A model generated the notes under the pieces. The model did no database searches and had not been told where the DNA came from. It saw only the letters and a program-made list of their open reading frames with translations. This document shows, piece by piece, positions 17,249 to 26,242 of a stretch of DNA of 64,000 bases. The DNA comes from Clostridiales bacterium. Its GTDB lineage: Bacteria; Bacillota; Clostridia; Saccharofermentanales; Saccharofermentanaceae. The stretch spans positions 1 to 64,000 of the forward strand of contig JAFWQC010000025.1 in the NCBI GenBank assembly GCA_017509245.1, given 5' to 3'. The position numbers were made by a program, and so were the translations under genes. Position 1 is the first letter of the stretch, and the number at the start of each line of letters is the position of its first letter.

Positions 17249-19216
17249 ATGGGACTCATACCTGATAATGTAATTGATGAAGTTCTTACCAGGGCGGATA
17301 TAGAATCCGTAGTTAACCGTTATGTCCTGCTTAAAAGGCAGGGCACGAACTTGTGGGGCCTTTGTCCTTTTCATTCAGAGAAGACTGCTTCATTTTCCGT
17401 AAACCCTTCAAAGGGAATATATAAATGCTTCGGATGCGGCAAGGGCGGTAATGCCATAAACTTCATAATGGAGATCGAGCATCTCAGTTATCCTGAAGCA
17501 ATAAGGCATCTTGGTGCCCTTTACGGAGTTGAGATCCCTGAAACCGGTTATTCCGGAGATTCTGTTCAGAAGGAAGCCAAGAACAGGGTAAAAGACATCC
17601 TCAAGGAAGCGGCGAAGTTCTATTACAAGTCATTCAACGATCCTGAGATCGGCAGGCCTGCCAGGGAATATGCTTCCAAAAGAGGCTTATCCAAACAGAC
17701 ACTTGATCATTTCGGCATCGGATACTGCCCCATGGGCAGACCTTTCCTTTACGACATATTGAAAGAAAAGGGATATAAGGATGACGAACTCCTTAATTCC
17801 GGTATCTTCAAACCATCGCTTAAAAACAACAAGCCTTATGATCTTTTCCGCGGAAGGCTTATGTTTCCGATATTTGATTCATTCGGAACCATTATCGCTT
17901 TTGGCGGAAGAGCATTAGGTGATGAGAAGCCGAAGTACCTTAATTCTCCGGATTCCATCGTCTACAACAAGCAGAATCATCTTTATGCGATGAACTTCGC
18001 CAGAAAAGAGCAGTCAACCCAGCTTATTGTCGTTGAAGGTTATATGGATGCCATCGCCATGCATGCTGCAGGTTTTAAGAATACCGTTGCGGCTTTGGGC
18101 ACGTCTTTTACCGACAGCCAGTTAAAGCTCTGTTCGAGACATGCTAAAGACGAGATCATATTCTTCTTTGATGCTGATAATGCCGGGCAGAAGGCGGCAT
18201 TAAGAGCTATCAAGATGATGATGGATTATCTTAAAAAACTCACAGGAATAAATATCCGTATAAGGATCGCAAAGGTTCCTGACGGCAAGGATCCTGATGA
18301 ATATATCAAGACTAATGGCGCAGAGAAGTTTAAAGAAGTTGTCCGCAATGCTCTTTATGTTGAGGATTATCTGCTTGAGAGAGCCAAAGAGGACAACACC
18401 GATCCCGAGACAGGAGTGCTTGACCGCGGAAGGTATCAGGAAGATATATGCAAGTATGGTTCATGGATGACCGATGAGATCAAGATGAGCAGAATGGCAG
18501 GCGTTGCAGCACCGCTGCTTGGAGCGACCCAGCAGGCTGTAATGAGCCAGATGCAGCGTTATCAGCAGATAGAGGATAAGAAGCAGGAACAGCAGGATAC
18601 CAGGGCATTAGAGCGTGAAAGACGTGAAGAGATAGGCCGCCGCAACTCCGCTTCGGAATTTGAAGACTATCCTGATCCTGAAGAACCGGTTGAAGTCGGG
18701 GAGCAGTCTTCTAAAGTCCCTGAATTCAGGAAAGTAAATGACTCTGCCACAAAAGAAGAGATCGATCTTTTTGCTTATGCTCTTTCTCTGGGAAGCGCAC
18801 TTTCCGATACAAAGAACATTGATAAGACTGACATCATAAGACCTGACGATTTCTCGGGTGATACCATCCGTGAGCTTGTAAGGATCTTCCTAAATATTTT
18901 CGACGGCAGAAATGAGACGCTCTTTGCGAGAATGAGCGATTATTTCTCCAGACTTACTATAAACGGAATGCCGGCTGAGGACGTAATGCTCAAGGCTGTT
19001 GATGCGGCTGATAAGTGCGGAAACGTAAAGATAAAGAGTGACATGTATCTTGCGCTGCTTTGCAAAGTAAGGACTGCCGTTATCAACCGTGAAGAGGAAC
19101 GTCTCATGAATATGAGGGCAAATGCTGATTCTTCAGAGAAATCGAAGATCGATGAAGTTATGCGAAGACTCAGTGACTATAAGCTTTCATTGCAGAATAA
19201 GATCGGAGAACTTTGA
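17249..19216 (+). CDS. dnaG: DNA primase
   Basis: Synthesises RNA primers at the replication fork. The N-terminal CHC2 zinc finger has C39, H42, C60 and C63. The catalytic TOPRIM core shows VVEGYMDAIAMHAAG and the metal-binding FFFDADNAG. The C-terminal part (about 430-655) contains a charged, Gln-rich linker and a helical helicase-binding-type region. Length 655 is slightly above average. AGAGG at 17238-17242 precedes the ATG. It overlaps the trmK start in a TGATG arrangement. The usual neighbour rpoD is not present downstream. Confidence 0.95.
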   Translation: MGLIPDNVIDEVLTRADIESVVNRYVLLKRQGTNLWGLCPFHSEKTASFSVNPSKGIYKCFGCGKGGNAINFIMEIEHLSYPEAIRHLGALYGVEIPETGYSGDSVQKEAKNRVKDILKEAAKFYYKSFNDPEIGRPAREYASKRGLSKQTLDHFGIGYCPMGRPFLYDILKEKGYKDDELLNSGIFKPSLKNNKPYDLFRGRLMFPIFDSFGTIIAFGGRALGDEKPKYLNSPDSIVYNKQNHLYAMNFARKEQSTQLIVVEGYMDAIAMHAAGFKNTVAALGTSFTDSQLKLCSRHAKDEIIFFFDADNAGQKAALRAIKMMMDYLKKLTGINIRIRIAKVPDGKDPDEYIKTNGAEKFKEVVRNALYVEDYLLERAKEDNTDPETGVLDRGRYQEDICKYGSWMTDEIKMSRMAGVAAPLLGATQQAVMSQMQRYQQIEDKKQEQQDTRALERERREEIGRRNSASEFEDYPDPEEPVEVGEQSSKVPEFRKVNDSATKEEIDLFAYALSLGSALSDTKNIDKTDIIRPDDFSGDTIRELVRIFLNIFDGRNETLFARMSDYFSRLTINGMPAEDVMLKAVDAADKCGNVKIKSDMYLALLCKVRTAVINREEERLMNMRANADSSEKSKIDEVMRRLSDYKLSLQNKIGEL

Positions 19217-19911
19217 TGCAGAGCCTGACCGTAAGACTTGAAATGGTATTTGAGCAGGTAAGACGTGCTGCGAATGGCAAAGACTCCGGAAGGATCATCG
19301 ATGTAGGATCAGATCACGGATATCTTGCCGTAAGATGCCTTGAGGAAGGACTTGTGGAGCGTGCCGTCTGCACCGAGATACATAAGGCTCCTGCAAAGAG
19401 GTCGGAAATTGCACTTAAAGAAGCCGGGTTTGCTGATGTGTCGGAAGTGTTTGTCGCTGACGGCTTAACGGGTGTTCCTCTTAAAGACGGCGATATCGTT
19501 GTCATGGCCGGCATGGGCGGTCTTAACATAATCGATATCATCACAAGGGCTGTTAAGGATAATGATTTTCGCGTGCTCGAAAATGTGACATTCATACTTC
19601 AGCCTCAGAAATCCAATGAGACCGTCAGGAAATTTCTTGCCGGATCAGGATTTGTATATGAGGATGAAAGTGTTTGTTGTGACAGGGATATATTCTATAA
19701 TTGCATGAGGGTCGTTTATAAAGGGAACAGCAATACGGTTACTGATATGGAAGCGTGTTATGGACCTGTGCTGCTTAAGAAATATGCGGACGGGGATAAG
19801 AAGGTGGCAGAATACTTTGAACATCTTGACAGTATCTTTGAAATAAGGAAAAGAAGCAATCCTACTGTTGAATCTGCACTTAAGGAGAAAAGAAAAAATG
19901 AACGTAAATGA
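19216..19911 (+). CDS. trmK: tRNA (adenine(22)-N1)-methyltransferase
   Basis: Class I SAM-dependent methyltransferase of the TrmK family, which makes m1A22 in tRNA. The SAM-binding motif IIDVGSDHGYLAVRCLEEG, followed by the acidic CTEIHKAPA and the MAGMGGLNI motif, is characteristic of the family. 231 residues, as usual. The ATG at 19216 shares its A with the dnaG stop. It overlaps the following Nif3-family gene by 14 nt, a pairing common in Firmicutes. Confidence 0.9.
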   Translation: MQSLTVRLEMVFEQVRRAANGKDSGRIIDVGSDHGYLAVRCLEEGLVERAVCTEIHKAPAKRSEIALKEAGFADVSEVFVADGLTGVPLKDGDIVVMAGMGGLNIIDIITRAVKDNDFRVLENVTFILQPQKSNETVRKFLAGSGFVYEDESVCCDRDIFYNCMRVVYKGNSNTVTDMEACYGPVLLKKYADGDKKVAEYFEHLDSIFEIRKRSNPTVESALKEKRKNERK

Positions 19912-20665
19912 AATCGAGAAGTATTTATTTGAAGTGTTTCCGGCTGAAAACGCTCTGGATTATGACAATGTCGGATTGATCGCTGGCGACAGGGAAAAGG
20001 TCGTATCTGCTATCCTCATCTCACTGGATCTGACAGATAAAGCCATTGAAGAAGCAAGAAGTGTCGGTGCAAATCTTATAATCACGCATCATCCTGTCAT
20101 CTTCGGCGGAATAAAGACTCTTACGATGGATGATGCTGTAGGAAGAACACTGGTATCTCTGGTAAAAACAGGCATTTCCGTAATTGCCTGCCACACAAAT
20201 CTCGATCTCACAGATGAATTCGGAAACCTTGCAATAGCGGAAAAATTAGGCGCAAAGGATGCAAAACCGGTTGACGGTGTCACCTGCGGTGTAATTTTCG
20301 GGCTCGAAGAAGAGATGAGCCTTAAGGAGTATTGTGCCAAGGTGGCTGCAGATCTCGGCTCAAGCGGGATAATTACGATAAATTCACCTGACAATAAGGT
20401 GAAGAATGTCTTTGTTCAGGGCGGTGCCTTTGATGAGGATTCTATTCCGGGAGTTCTTAAGAGCGGTGCTGATACGGTTATCTCAGGTGAGATCAAGCAT
20501 CACATCTGTGTCGGATTGGAGCAGCTGGGGGTCAATACAATAATCGCAGGGCATTCGGCAACGGAGCAGGCTTATCTTCCGAAGATGAAGCAATTGCTGT
20601 CTGAAAAGTATCCGGGCATAACAATTACTGTGAATTATAACAACGAAGTATCATCTATACTTTGA
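19898..20665 (+). CDS. Nif3-like dinuclear metal centre protein
   Basis: Member of the Nif3/YqfO (GTP cyclohydrolase I type 2-like) family, hexameric proteins with a dinuclear metal site; the cellular role is unsettled. Metal-binding segments are visible as IITHHPVIFGG, ACHTNLDL and GHSATEQAYLP. I chose ATG 19898 (255 residues), preceded by AAGGAGA at 19882-19888; the reading frame extends upstream to 19868 but without a ribosome binding site. It lacks the inserted PII-like domain of longer homologues. Confidence 0.88.
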   Translation: MNVNEIEKYLFEVFPAENALDYDNVGLIAGDREKVVSAILISLDLTDKAIEEARSVGANLIITHHPVIFGGIKTLTMDDAVGRTLVSLVKTGISVIACHTNLDLTDEFGNLAIAEKLGAKDAKPVDGVTCGVIFGLEEEMSLKEYCAKVAADLGSSGIITINSPDNKVKNVFVQGGAFDEDSIPGVLKSGADTVISGEIKHHICVGLEQLGVNTIIAGHSATEQAYLPKMKQLLSEKYPGITITVNYNNEVSSIL

Positions 20666-20690
20666 GACATTTTATTATTAAAATAACTAT
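20662..20690 (+). promoter_or_regulatory. Possible rnpB promoter
   Basis: TTGAGA (20662-20667) and AACTAT (20685-20690) with 17-nt spacing place a start site near the first bases of the RNase P RNA. The -10 match is imperfect. Confidence 0.4.
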
Positions 20691-20697
20691 GTTTTTC

Positions 20698-21040
20698 GGG
20701 CAGACCGAGACGATCGCGGGCGCCAAAGGTATGAAAGTACGGCGCATGAGGAAAGTCCGGGCTCCACAGGACAGGGTGCCGGGCAGTTCCCGGTGAAGGC
20801 AACTTTAAGGAAAGTGCAACAGAAAAGAAAACCGCCCCGAAAGGGTAAGGATGAAAAGGCGAGGTAAGAGCTCACCGGCGGTGTGGAGACATACCGGCCT
20901 TGTAAACCCCATCCGGAGCAACGTCGTGGAAAGGTGATAACCGTGGTCCGCGGGCCTTAGGAGACGGCTTGAACGTATTAGAGATATTACGTCTAGATAG
21001 ATGATCGTCATATACAGAACCCGGCTTACCGGTCTGCACG
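20698..21040 (+). ncRNA. rnpB: RNase P RNA (bacterial type A-like)
   Basis: Catalytic RNA of RNase P, which trims tRNA 5' leaders. The conserved core is clear: GAGGAAAGTCCGGGCTCC at 20748-20765 and the matching ACAGAACCCGGCTTA near 21014-21028, which together form P4. The terminal helix P1 is GGCAGACC at about 20699-20706 pairing with GGTCTGC at 21031-21037. Additional conserved stretches are GGTGCCGGGCAG and GTAAACCCCATCCGGAGCA. Ends are estimated from P1. This fills the 417-base space between the Nif3 gene and purM. Confidence 0.95.
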
Positions 21041-21082
21041 GAAAACGTTACAACGTGAATATATATACGGAGGATATATGAG

Positions 21083-22258
21083 ATGTCAGCAGAATCTTAT
21101 TTGAGCAGAGGTGTTTCACCCACAAAGGACGACGTTAAAGCAGCAGTTAAGAACCAGTCTAAGGGTGTATTCCCGGGAGCGTTCTGCAAGCTTATCGAAG
21201 ACCTGGCAGGTGATCCCGAATACTGCACGGCTATCCATGCTGACGGTGCAGGTACAAAATCTTCCGTTGCTTATCTCATGTATAAAGAAACAGGAAGCTA
21301 CGACTGGTTTAAGGGTCTTGCCCAGGACTCACTCGTAATGAATACTGATGACCTCGCATGCTGCGGTGTTACCGAAAACCTTATGTTATCCAACACCATC
21401 GGCCGTAATGCCCACAGGGTCGACGGCAAGGCGATCGCAAAGGTTATCGAAGGATATGACGAGATCATCGCAAAGCTCGCATCACAGGGTATCAACATCA
21501 CCATGTGCGGCGGCGAGACTGCTGATGTCGGAGATCTTGTAAAGACACTGATCGTTGATTCAACACTCGTTGCAAGAGCCAAGAGATCTGAAGTAATTAA
21601 TGCAGCGAATATCAAGCCCGGCAATGTTATCGTAGGCCTTGCATCTTCCGGTCAGGCTACTTATGAGGATAAGTATAATTCAGGCATGTCTTCCAACGGC
21701 TTAACAGCAGCTCGTCACATGCTCCTCAACAAGTATTACTTTGAAAACTATAAAGAGTCATTCTCCGATACTCTTGGAGAAGACAAGGCTTACTGCGGAA
21801 AATACAGATTAACTGACAATCTTCCCGGAACAGATATTACGGTAGGTGAGGCGATCCTTTCACCCACGAGAACATTCCTTCCGGTTATTTCCAAAGTCCT
21901 TGCTTCATACAGAGAAAATGTTTACGGAATTATCCACTGCACAGGCGGCGGACAGGCTAAGTGCCGTGACTTCGGTACTGGTGTCAGATATGTTAAGGAC
22001 AATATGTTCGAACTGCCTCCGCTTTTCCAGGCTATCTATGAATCCGGCGAGATACCGATGAAGGAGCTCTATCAGGTGTTTAACTGCGGTCACAGGATCG
22101 AGTTCTATGTTGATGAATCTGCTGCTTCCGGAATTATCGACATAGCATCTTCATTCAATATCGAAGCCAAGGTTATCGGACATGTCGAAATGTCTTCAAA
22201 CGGTAACACAAATGAAGTAATTATCAAGTCCAAAGGCGAAGAATATGTTTATAATTGA
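21083..22258 (+). CDS. purM: PurM-type AIR synthase (phosphoribosylformylglycinamidine cyclo-ligase)
   Basis: PurM/SelD-fold ATP-dependent enzyme that should close FGAM to aminoimidazole ribonucleotide in purine synthesis. Family features are HADGAGTKSS, the MNTDDLACCG stretch, CGGETADVGD, VGLASSGQ, the CTGGGQAK segment and FNCGHRIEF near the C-terminus. At 391 residues it is longer than the usual ~345 and resembles the longer variant I associate with Bacteroidetes. GGAGG precedes the ATG. No other pur genes are adjacent, so its operon is not the usual pur cluster. Another PurM-superfamily activity cannot be excluded. Confidence 0.82.
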   Translation: MSAESYLSRGVSPTKDDVKAAVKNQSKGVFPGAFCKLIEDLAGDPEYCTAIHADGAGTKSSVAYLMYKETGSYDWFKGLAQDSLVMNTDDLACCGVTENLMLSNTIGRNAHRVDGKAIAKVIEGYDEIIAKLASQGINITMCGGETADVGDLVKTLIVDSTLVARAKRSEVINAANIKPGNVIVGLASSGQATYEDKYNSGMSSNGLTAARHMLLNKYYFENYKESFSDTLGEDKAYCGKYRLTDNLPGTDITVGEAILSPTRTFLPVISKVLASYRENVYGIIHCTGGGQAKCRDFGTGVRYVKDNMFELPPLFQAIYESGEIPMKELYQVFNCGHRIEFYVDESAASGIIDIASSFNIEAKVIGHVEMSSNGNTNEVIIKSKGEEYVYN

Positions 22259-22263
22259 TTAAG

Positions 22264-22290
22264 GGCAGGTCAATACCTGCTCAAATATTT
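22264..22290 (+). terminator. Possible weak terminator after purM
   Basis: A short stem GCAGGT / ACCTGC (22265-22270 with 22275-22280, loop CAAT) is followed by TCAAATATTT. The stem is only 6-8 bp and the tail is mixed. Confidence 0.35.
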
Positions 22291-22307
22291 CAAAGGCAGG
22301 TGTTGAT

Positions 22308-22997
22308 ATGGACTCAATCAAAAAGTATCTTGCCGAGTTTATCGGTACTTTCACCCTTGTTTTGGTTGGCTGCGGAACTGCTATGCTGGTAGGCTGTAAT
22401 TCAGCCCAAGGCTGCGGTTACATTCTTACGGCTTTTGCTTTCGGTCTTGTTATTGTCGGAATGGCTTATTGTGTCGGCAATGTTTCCGGTTGCCATATCA
22501 ATCCGGCTGTTTCACTGGCAATGCTCATCTCAGGCAAAATGAATGCTAAGGATTTCTTCTTCTATTTCCTTAGCCAGACACTCGGTGCCATTTGCGCTTC
22601 CGGCTGTCTTATGTTGATCTTCAGCCTTGGTGGAGTTGAAGATAAGACAGGCGGTCTCGGATCTAATGGTCTTGCTGGAGTAAATGACAGCTGGGCAGCA
22701 GGTCTCCTTGTTGAGATCCTTCTCACATTCATTTTCGTAATGATCATTCTTGGTGTAACAGACTCCAAGTTCAATCACGGTTCATTTGCAGGAATCATTA
22801 TCGGTTTCTCACTTGTTATGGTTCATATTCTCGGTATCGGCCTTACCGGAACATCAGTTAACCCTGCACGTTCCATCGGACCTGCCATCTTTGCAGGACT
22901 CGATGCACTTTCCTGCTTGTGGGTATTCGTTATAGGACCTTTCCTCGGCGGCGCTCTTGCAGCATTCATCTACAAGTTCATGGCAAAGAAAGATTAA
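22308..22997 (+). CDS. Aquaporin (AqpZ-like MIP channel)
   Basis: Six-helix membrane channel with two half-helix NPA loops: HINPAVS (N65-P66-A67) and SVNPARS (N185-P186-A187). Counting from the NPA motifs, the predicted aromatic/arginine filter is F45, H173, T182 and R188, the same set as in water-specific AqpZ rather than the glycerol facilitator GlpF. 229 residues is the usual size. It stands alone between purM and a strong terminator, and nothing nearby suggests glycerol metabolism. Confidence 0.9.
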   Translation: MDSIKKYLAEFIGTFTLVLVGCGTAMLVGCNSAQGCGYILTAFAFGLVIVGMAYCVGNVSGCHINPAVSLAMLISGKMNAKDFFFYFLSQTLGAICASGCLMLIFSLGGVEDKTGGLGSNGLAGVNDSWAAGLLVEILLTFIFVMIILGVTDSKFNHGSFAGIIIGFSLVMVHILGIGLTGTSVNPARSIGPAIFAGLDALSCLWVFVIGPFLGGALAAFIYKFMAKKD

Positions 22998-23038
22998 TTT
23001 GTATTTCTTACTGATTCATTATTAACCCGACCGGGTAA

Positions 23039-23076
23039 GAAGGGCTGTCTCGTTTGAGGCAGCCCTTCAACTTTTT
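23039..23076 (+). terminator. Rho-independent terminator after the aquaporin gene
   Basis: A 13-bp stem (23039-23051 with 23056-23068, GAAGGGCTGTCTC / GAGGCAGCCCTTC, one G-T pair), loop GTTT, then CAACTTTTT. Its core resembles the tsf terminator. Confidence 0.88.
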
Positions 23077-23156
23077 GGCAACGTATCTATTTTCCAAACT
23101 GTATGTAACTTGAAAGAATAATTGTTTGAGTTAGTGCGTGACGAATTCATGTTAAT

Positions 23157-23182
23157 AGGGGATGCCTTACCGGACATCCCCT
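23157..23182 (-). terminator. Probable terminator of the minus-strand glutamine synthetase gene
   Basis: An 8-bp stem AGGGGATG / CATCCCCT (23157-23164 with 23175-23182) lies 25 bases beyond the minus-strand stop. The U-tract in that direction is short (ATTAACAT), so termination may be partial. Confidence 0.45.
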
Positions 23183-23206
23183 TGCTGTTTAGTGTTTTTA
23201 TATTGA

Positions 23207-25117
23207 TCAGATCTGGTTATCGCAATACGTCTTGTATTTGTTCTTGAGCTCGTTCATTGCATTCTTCATTGCTCTCTGATATTCAGATGTCTTCTCCCAG
23301 TCGCCTGACTTGACGGCAGCCTTAACTCTTGTGAAGATCGAATCCTGAACATCTGTGTCCTTTGCAAGAAGGAGCTTAAGGTCTTCGATGTCGTTCCAAA
23401 GCTTCTCATCGTAACTTACGGAGCCGTCATCTGTCCTTGTTATGCTTCTGATGAGCGAGAGATTTGCAGGAATGATCTTCTCCATGAGTTCCATCTCCCA
23501 GCGTACGAGCATTGCCTGATAGTAGGATGCAAGTAATCTGTCATCGAAAACATTACCTCTGCAAAGTATTCCTGCAACAGCGGGATCCTTAAGTGTAGAA
23601 AGCGATTCATATACCGTAGCCGCAGGTGTTCCGAAGAGTCTGTCTCTCTCGTTGGAGTCCATGTCCTCGAAAATATCATCTTCACAGCGGTAAAGCCTGT
23701 CAGTCTCAAGATAATCACCGGGCTCACCATAAGGCTTGATAAATTCTGCTTCAAGAGTCTTTGAATCCTTACCGGAATTCAATACATAAGTGATTCCGTC
23801 GAGCATAGCCTGATATACGGAAGCAAGGCAGAGATATGTGTTAGTGTGCGGGTTCGGAGCACGGAGCTCGAATCTTGTTGCATACTTGTTGTCTTCGCTT
23901 CTTACAAGACCTAAGAGGACTGATCTGTTGCGTGAAGGCGTGAGGACGTCCATTCCGATCGAAGCAACGCAGTGAGTAGGAGCTTCAAAACCGGGAGTGA
24001 GACGCTCAAAAGCATCAGTTGTAGCGGATACGAAGGGATTGATAACATTGCTGTAATGCTTCATGATGCCCATAAGGCACCCCCATCCGAATCTGCTCAG
24101 GAAATCTGTCATGGTATCTTCAGGTGCGAAGAGATTGATCTTCTTGCCGTTCTTGAGATAAGCAACTGCATTAACGTGAGTATGTTCACCTGAACCCGCG
24201 ACACCCGGAAGAGGCTTAGCATTGAAACTTACATCAAGACCGTGAAGTCTGAAGATCTCTTTGATGATGATCCTTGCGATAAGCTCATAGTCAGCACCCT
24301 GAAGAGCATCCGAATACTTCCAGTCGACCTCAAGCTGTTCCATGATGAAGTGGAACTCACCTGAAGAATTAAGGGAGGCCTTAACGCCGCCGACTTCCTT
24401 GTGACCCATCTCAGGATTGAAGCCGTACTTTTCAAGGATCATGATGACCTGCTCCAAAGCAGTCCTTACAACACCCTTGGTTCTCTTCCAATAGGATTCC
24501 TTGAGTTCCTGAGAGATGGAAAGCTGTTCTGTGCTGATGATCTCATCAGGGGAGTTGACCCAGAACTCAAGCTCTGTTGCAGTGATAAGGGTTATACGGT
24601 CCAGTTCGTCGGGCGTAAAGCCGTATTCGGAACAAAGAGCCGCATTGTTCTTAAATCTGTTCTTTACAGTGGACTGGAAAAATTCAGCACTCTTTCTGAG
24701 TATTGATCTGGAGCAGACTTCCTCATCGTTATGTCTTAAGAATGAGGGGATCCTGAGTGTTCCAATGGGCTTTCCTGTCTCAAAGTCGATGTGTTCGTAG
24801 TTATAGTCAATGTACCAGATGACATTAACGTCAGGGATAAGGTCTACTTTACCGTCATTTAATGTGGCAATACCCGGAAGCACAACCGAAGAACCGTCAG
24901 TTTGGACTGCTTTGCCGTCTAGATAATTTTCGATATTTGACATGAAGTCTGCCAAAGGGATCTTCTCATCAGTGTCGTTGCCCATGAGGTCAACAGCTGC
25001 CAGTGAAACAAATTTGATCTCGGGATGTGAGCTTAAGATGTTCCTGATGTCCTGAGCCGAATGATTTTCTGCCGGAATAACATAGAGCAGATCGGGTATT
25101 ACGTGGAATTCAATCAT
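23207..25117 (-). CDS. Glutamine synthetase, long variant
   Basis: ATP-dependent ligase expected to make glutamine from glutamate and ammonia. Conserved catalytic segments are present: ATELEFWV (metal-binding Glu pair), the EVGGVKASLNSSGEFHF region, KPLPGVAGSGEHTHVN (ATP/ammonia site) and RFELRAPNPHTNTYL. At 636 residues it is longer than type I enzymes (~440-470) and shorter than type III (~700-730); the extra length is mostly a helical C-terminal region of about 150 residues after the catalytic domain. It is one of three minus-strand genes and has its own promoter region shared with the divergent gene at 25283. A GS-like ligase with another amine substrate is possible. Confidence 0.85.
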   Translation of the reverse strand: MIEFHVIPDLLYVIPAENHSAQDIRNILSSHPEIKFVSLAAVDLMGNDTDEKIPLADFMSNIENYLDGKAVQTDGSSVVLPGIATLNDGKVDLIPDVNVIWYIDYNYEHIDFETGKPIGTLRIPSFLRHNDEEVCSRSILRKSAEFFQSTVKNRFKNNAALCSEYGFTPDELDRITLITATELEFWVNSPDEIISTEQLSISQELKESYWKRTKGVVRTALEQVIMILEKYGFNPEMGHKEVGGVKASLNSSGEFHFIMEQLEVDWKYSDALQGADYELIARIIIKEIFRLHGLDVSFNAKPLPGVAGSGEHTHVNAVAYLKNGKKINLFAPEDTMTDFLSRFGWGCLMGIMKHYSNVINPFVSATTDAFERLTPGFEAPTHCVASIGMDVLTPSRNRSVLLGLVRSEDNKYATRFELRAPNPHTNTYLCLASVYQAMLDGITYVLNSGKDSKTLEAEFIKPYGEPGDYLETDRLYRCEDDIFEDMDSNERDRLFGTPAATVYESLSTLKDPAVAGILCRGNVFDDRLLASYYQAMLVRWEMELMEKIIPANLSLIRSITRTDDGSVSYDEKLWNDIEDLKLLLAKDTDVQDSIFTRVKAAVKSGDWEKTSEYQRAMKNAMNELKNKYKTYCDNQI

Positions 25118-25224
25118 GTGAATTTGTCCTTCTGTTAATATAATAGGGAGATTTTATCACAAGTAATACTTTATGAGTAATTTATTATATGTGATTAATG
25201 CCTCAAATTTTGGTCAATAATCTT

Positions 25225-25252
25225 TTGATTTCTGCCTTTTTTATCGTAATAT
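25225..25252 (+). promoter_or_regulatory. Promoter for the membrane protein gene at 25283
   Basis: TTGATT (25225-25230) and TAATAT (25247-25252) with 16-nt spacing, 30 bases before the ATG. The AT-rich 25118-25282 interval also must hold the divergent glutamine synthetase promoter, which I could not place firmly. Confidence 0.5.
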
Positions 25253-25282
25253 AGTCGGTAGGAAAGCAGTTGAGGTGTAATA

Positions 25283-26119
25283 ATGATCCTTTCAGCGTTA
25301 AAGAGCATTTTCGATATTGATAACGTAGGGAAGAGATGGGGAGTAAGGATCCTCTATCTCATGACTGTCATACTTAATGCTGCGATCCATTTCAATCCTT
25401 GGGCAGATACTGATTTCTCGCTGCTCCAGAGCTGGATTTACAGCTATAACAGCATGACCGAGTATGATCCTGAGGTATATGAGGCTCTGATGACGTCATT
25501 TCCGCTTTCTGCCGGAAATATTATCTATATCCTGACATTGATGCTTAGCATAATCATCCTTATGGGAAGCGCTTATCTTTACGCTGCTGTTTTTGTCAGG
25601 GAGTACCGTAAAGAAAAGATCGCCACCTTTAAAGACGGCGATGAGGAAGTTATCAATTATGCAGTCTCGCATATTCCGGATAAGCCTATCGAAGTCAGGA
25701 AGCTGGTTGGAAGATATATACTCATCATGCTTTTTACATTGGTTGCAGGTGTTCCTATCGTTCTGATATCTGCTGAATTCCTTTTCCTGGCATTCCTTGG
25801 ACTTCCATTCATATTCACCGCTCCTGTAGCTTATCTTTCCGGAGATGCCGGATTTTTTAAGTCATTGCCTTATTCGGCAAGGCTTTCCAAGCCTTACTAT
25901 TTCGTTAATATGAGGAGCATAGCGCTGGTAGGCATAATTGCCGTTATCCTCTATTTCGCGCTTCCTTATCTTGCCAATCTGTCTCTGACGGCCTATTACA
26001 TCATAGATGCAGCCACAAAAACATGGCTGTGGCTGTCGATCGCAAGACTGGCGGCGCTTACTTACTGTACGATGAAGGATATGCCGATAAAGGGCAGCAG
26101 AAGGCCTTTTGCGATCTGA
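25283..26119 (+). CDS. Multi-pass membrane protein of unknown function
   Basis: I do not recognise this 278-residue protein with certainty. It has about five or six hydrophobic segments: near 22-37, 77-105, 143-178 (two), 208-228 and 235-255. A charged cytoplasmic-type stretch (REYRKEKIATFKDGDEEV) follows the second segment. The layout slightly recalls the YesL/DUF624 group, but I see no diagnostic motif. Expression is probably monocistronic: a promoter precedes it and the next gene has its own promoter-like sequence. Confidence 0.7.
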   Translation: MILSALKSIFDIDNVGKRWGVRILYLMTVILNAAIHFNPWADTDFSLLQSWIYSYNSMTEYDPEVYEALMTSFPLSAGNIIYILTLMLSIIILMGSAYLYAAVFVREYRKEKIATFKDGDEEVINYAVSHIPDKPIEVRKLVGRYILIMLFTLVAGVPIVLISAEFLFLAFLGLPFIFTAPVAYLSGDAGFFKSLPYSARLSKPYYFVNMRSIALVGIIAVILYFALPYLANLSLTAYYIIDAATKTWLWLSIARLAALTYCTMKDMPIKGSRRPFAI

Positions 26120-26179
26120 TACTGTACAAATCAACTATAATTAGACCGATTTGAGTAAAAATTCTTATATCCGCGAGAA

Positions 26180-26207
26180 TTGTTTTTACATATATTTATA
26201 TTATTAT
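26180..26207 (+). promoter_or_regulatory. Promoter of the malic enzyme gene
   Basis: TTGTTT (26180-26185) and TATTAT (26202-26207) with 16-nt spacing, 35 bases before the ATG. A small inverted repeat, AATTCT at 26160-26165 and AGAATT at 26176-26181, overlaps the -35 box and could be an operator. Confidence 0.45.
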
Positions 26208-26242
26208 TAGTTCGTTGAGATAAAAAACGGAGGTTCAACATT

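Noticed and set aside
20687..21011. Short minus-strand open frames across 20687-21011
   Set aside because: They lie inside the RNase P RNA, whose conserved core explains the sequence.
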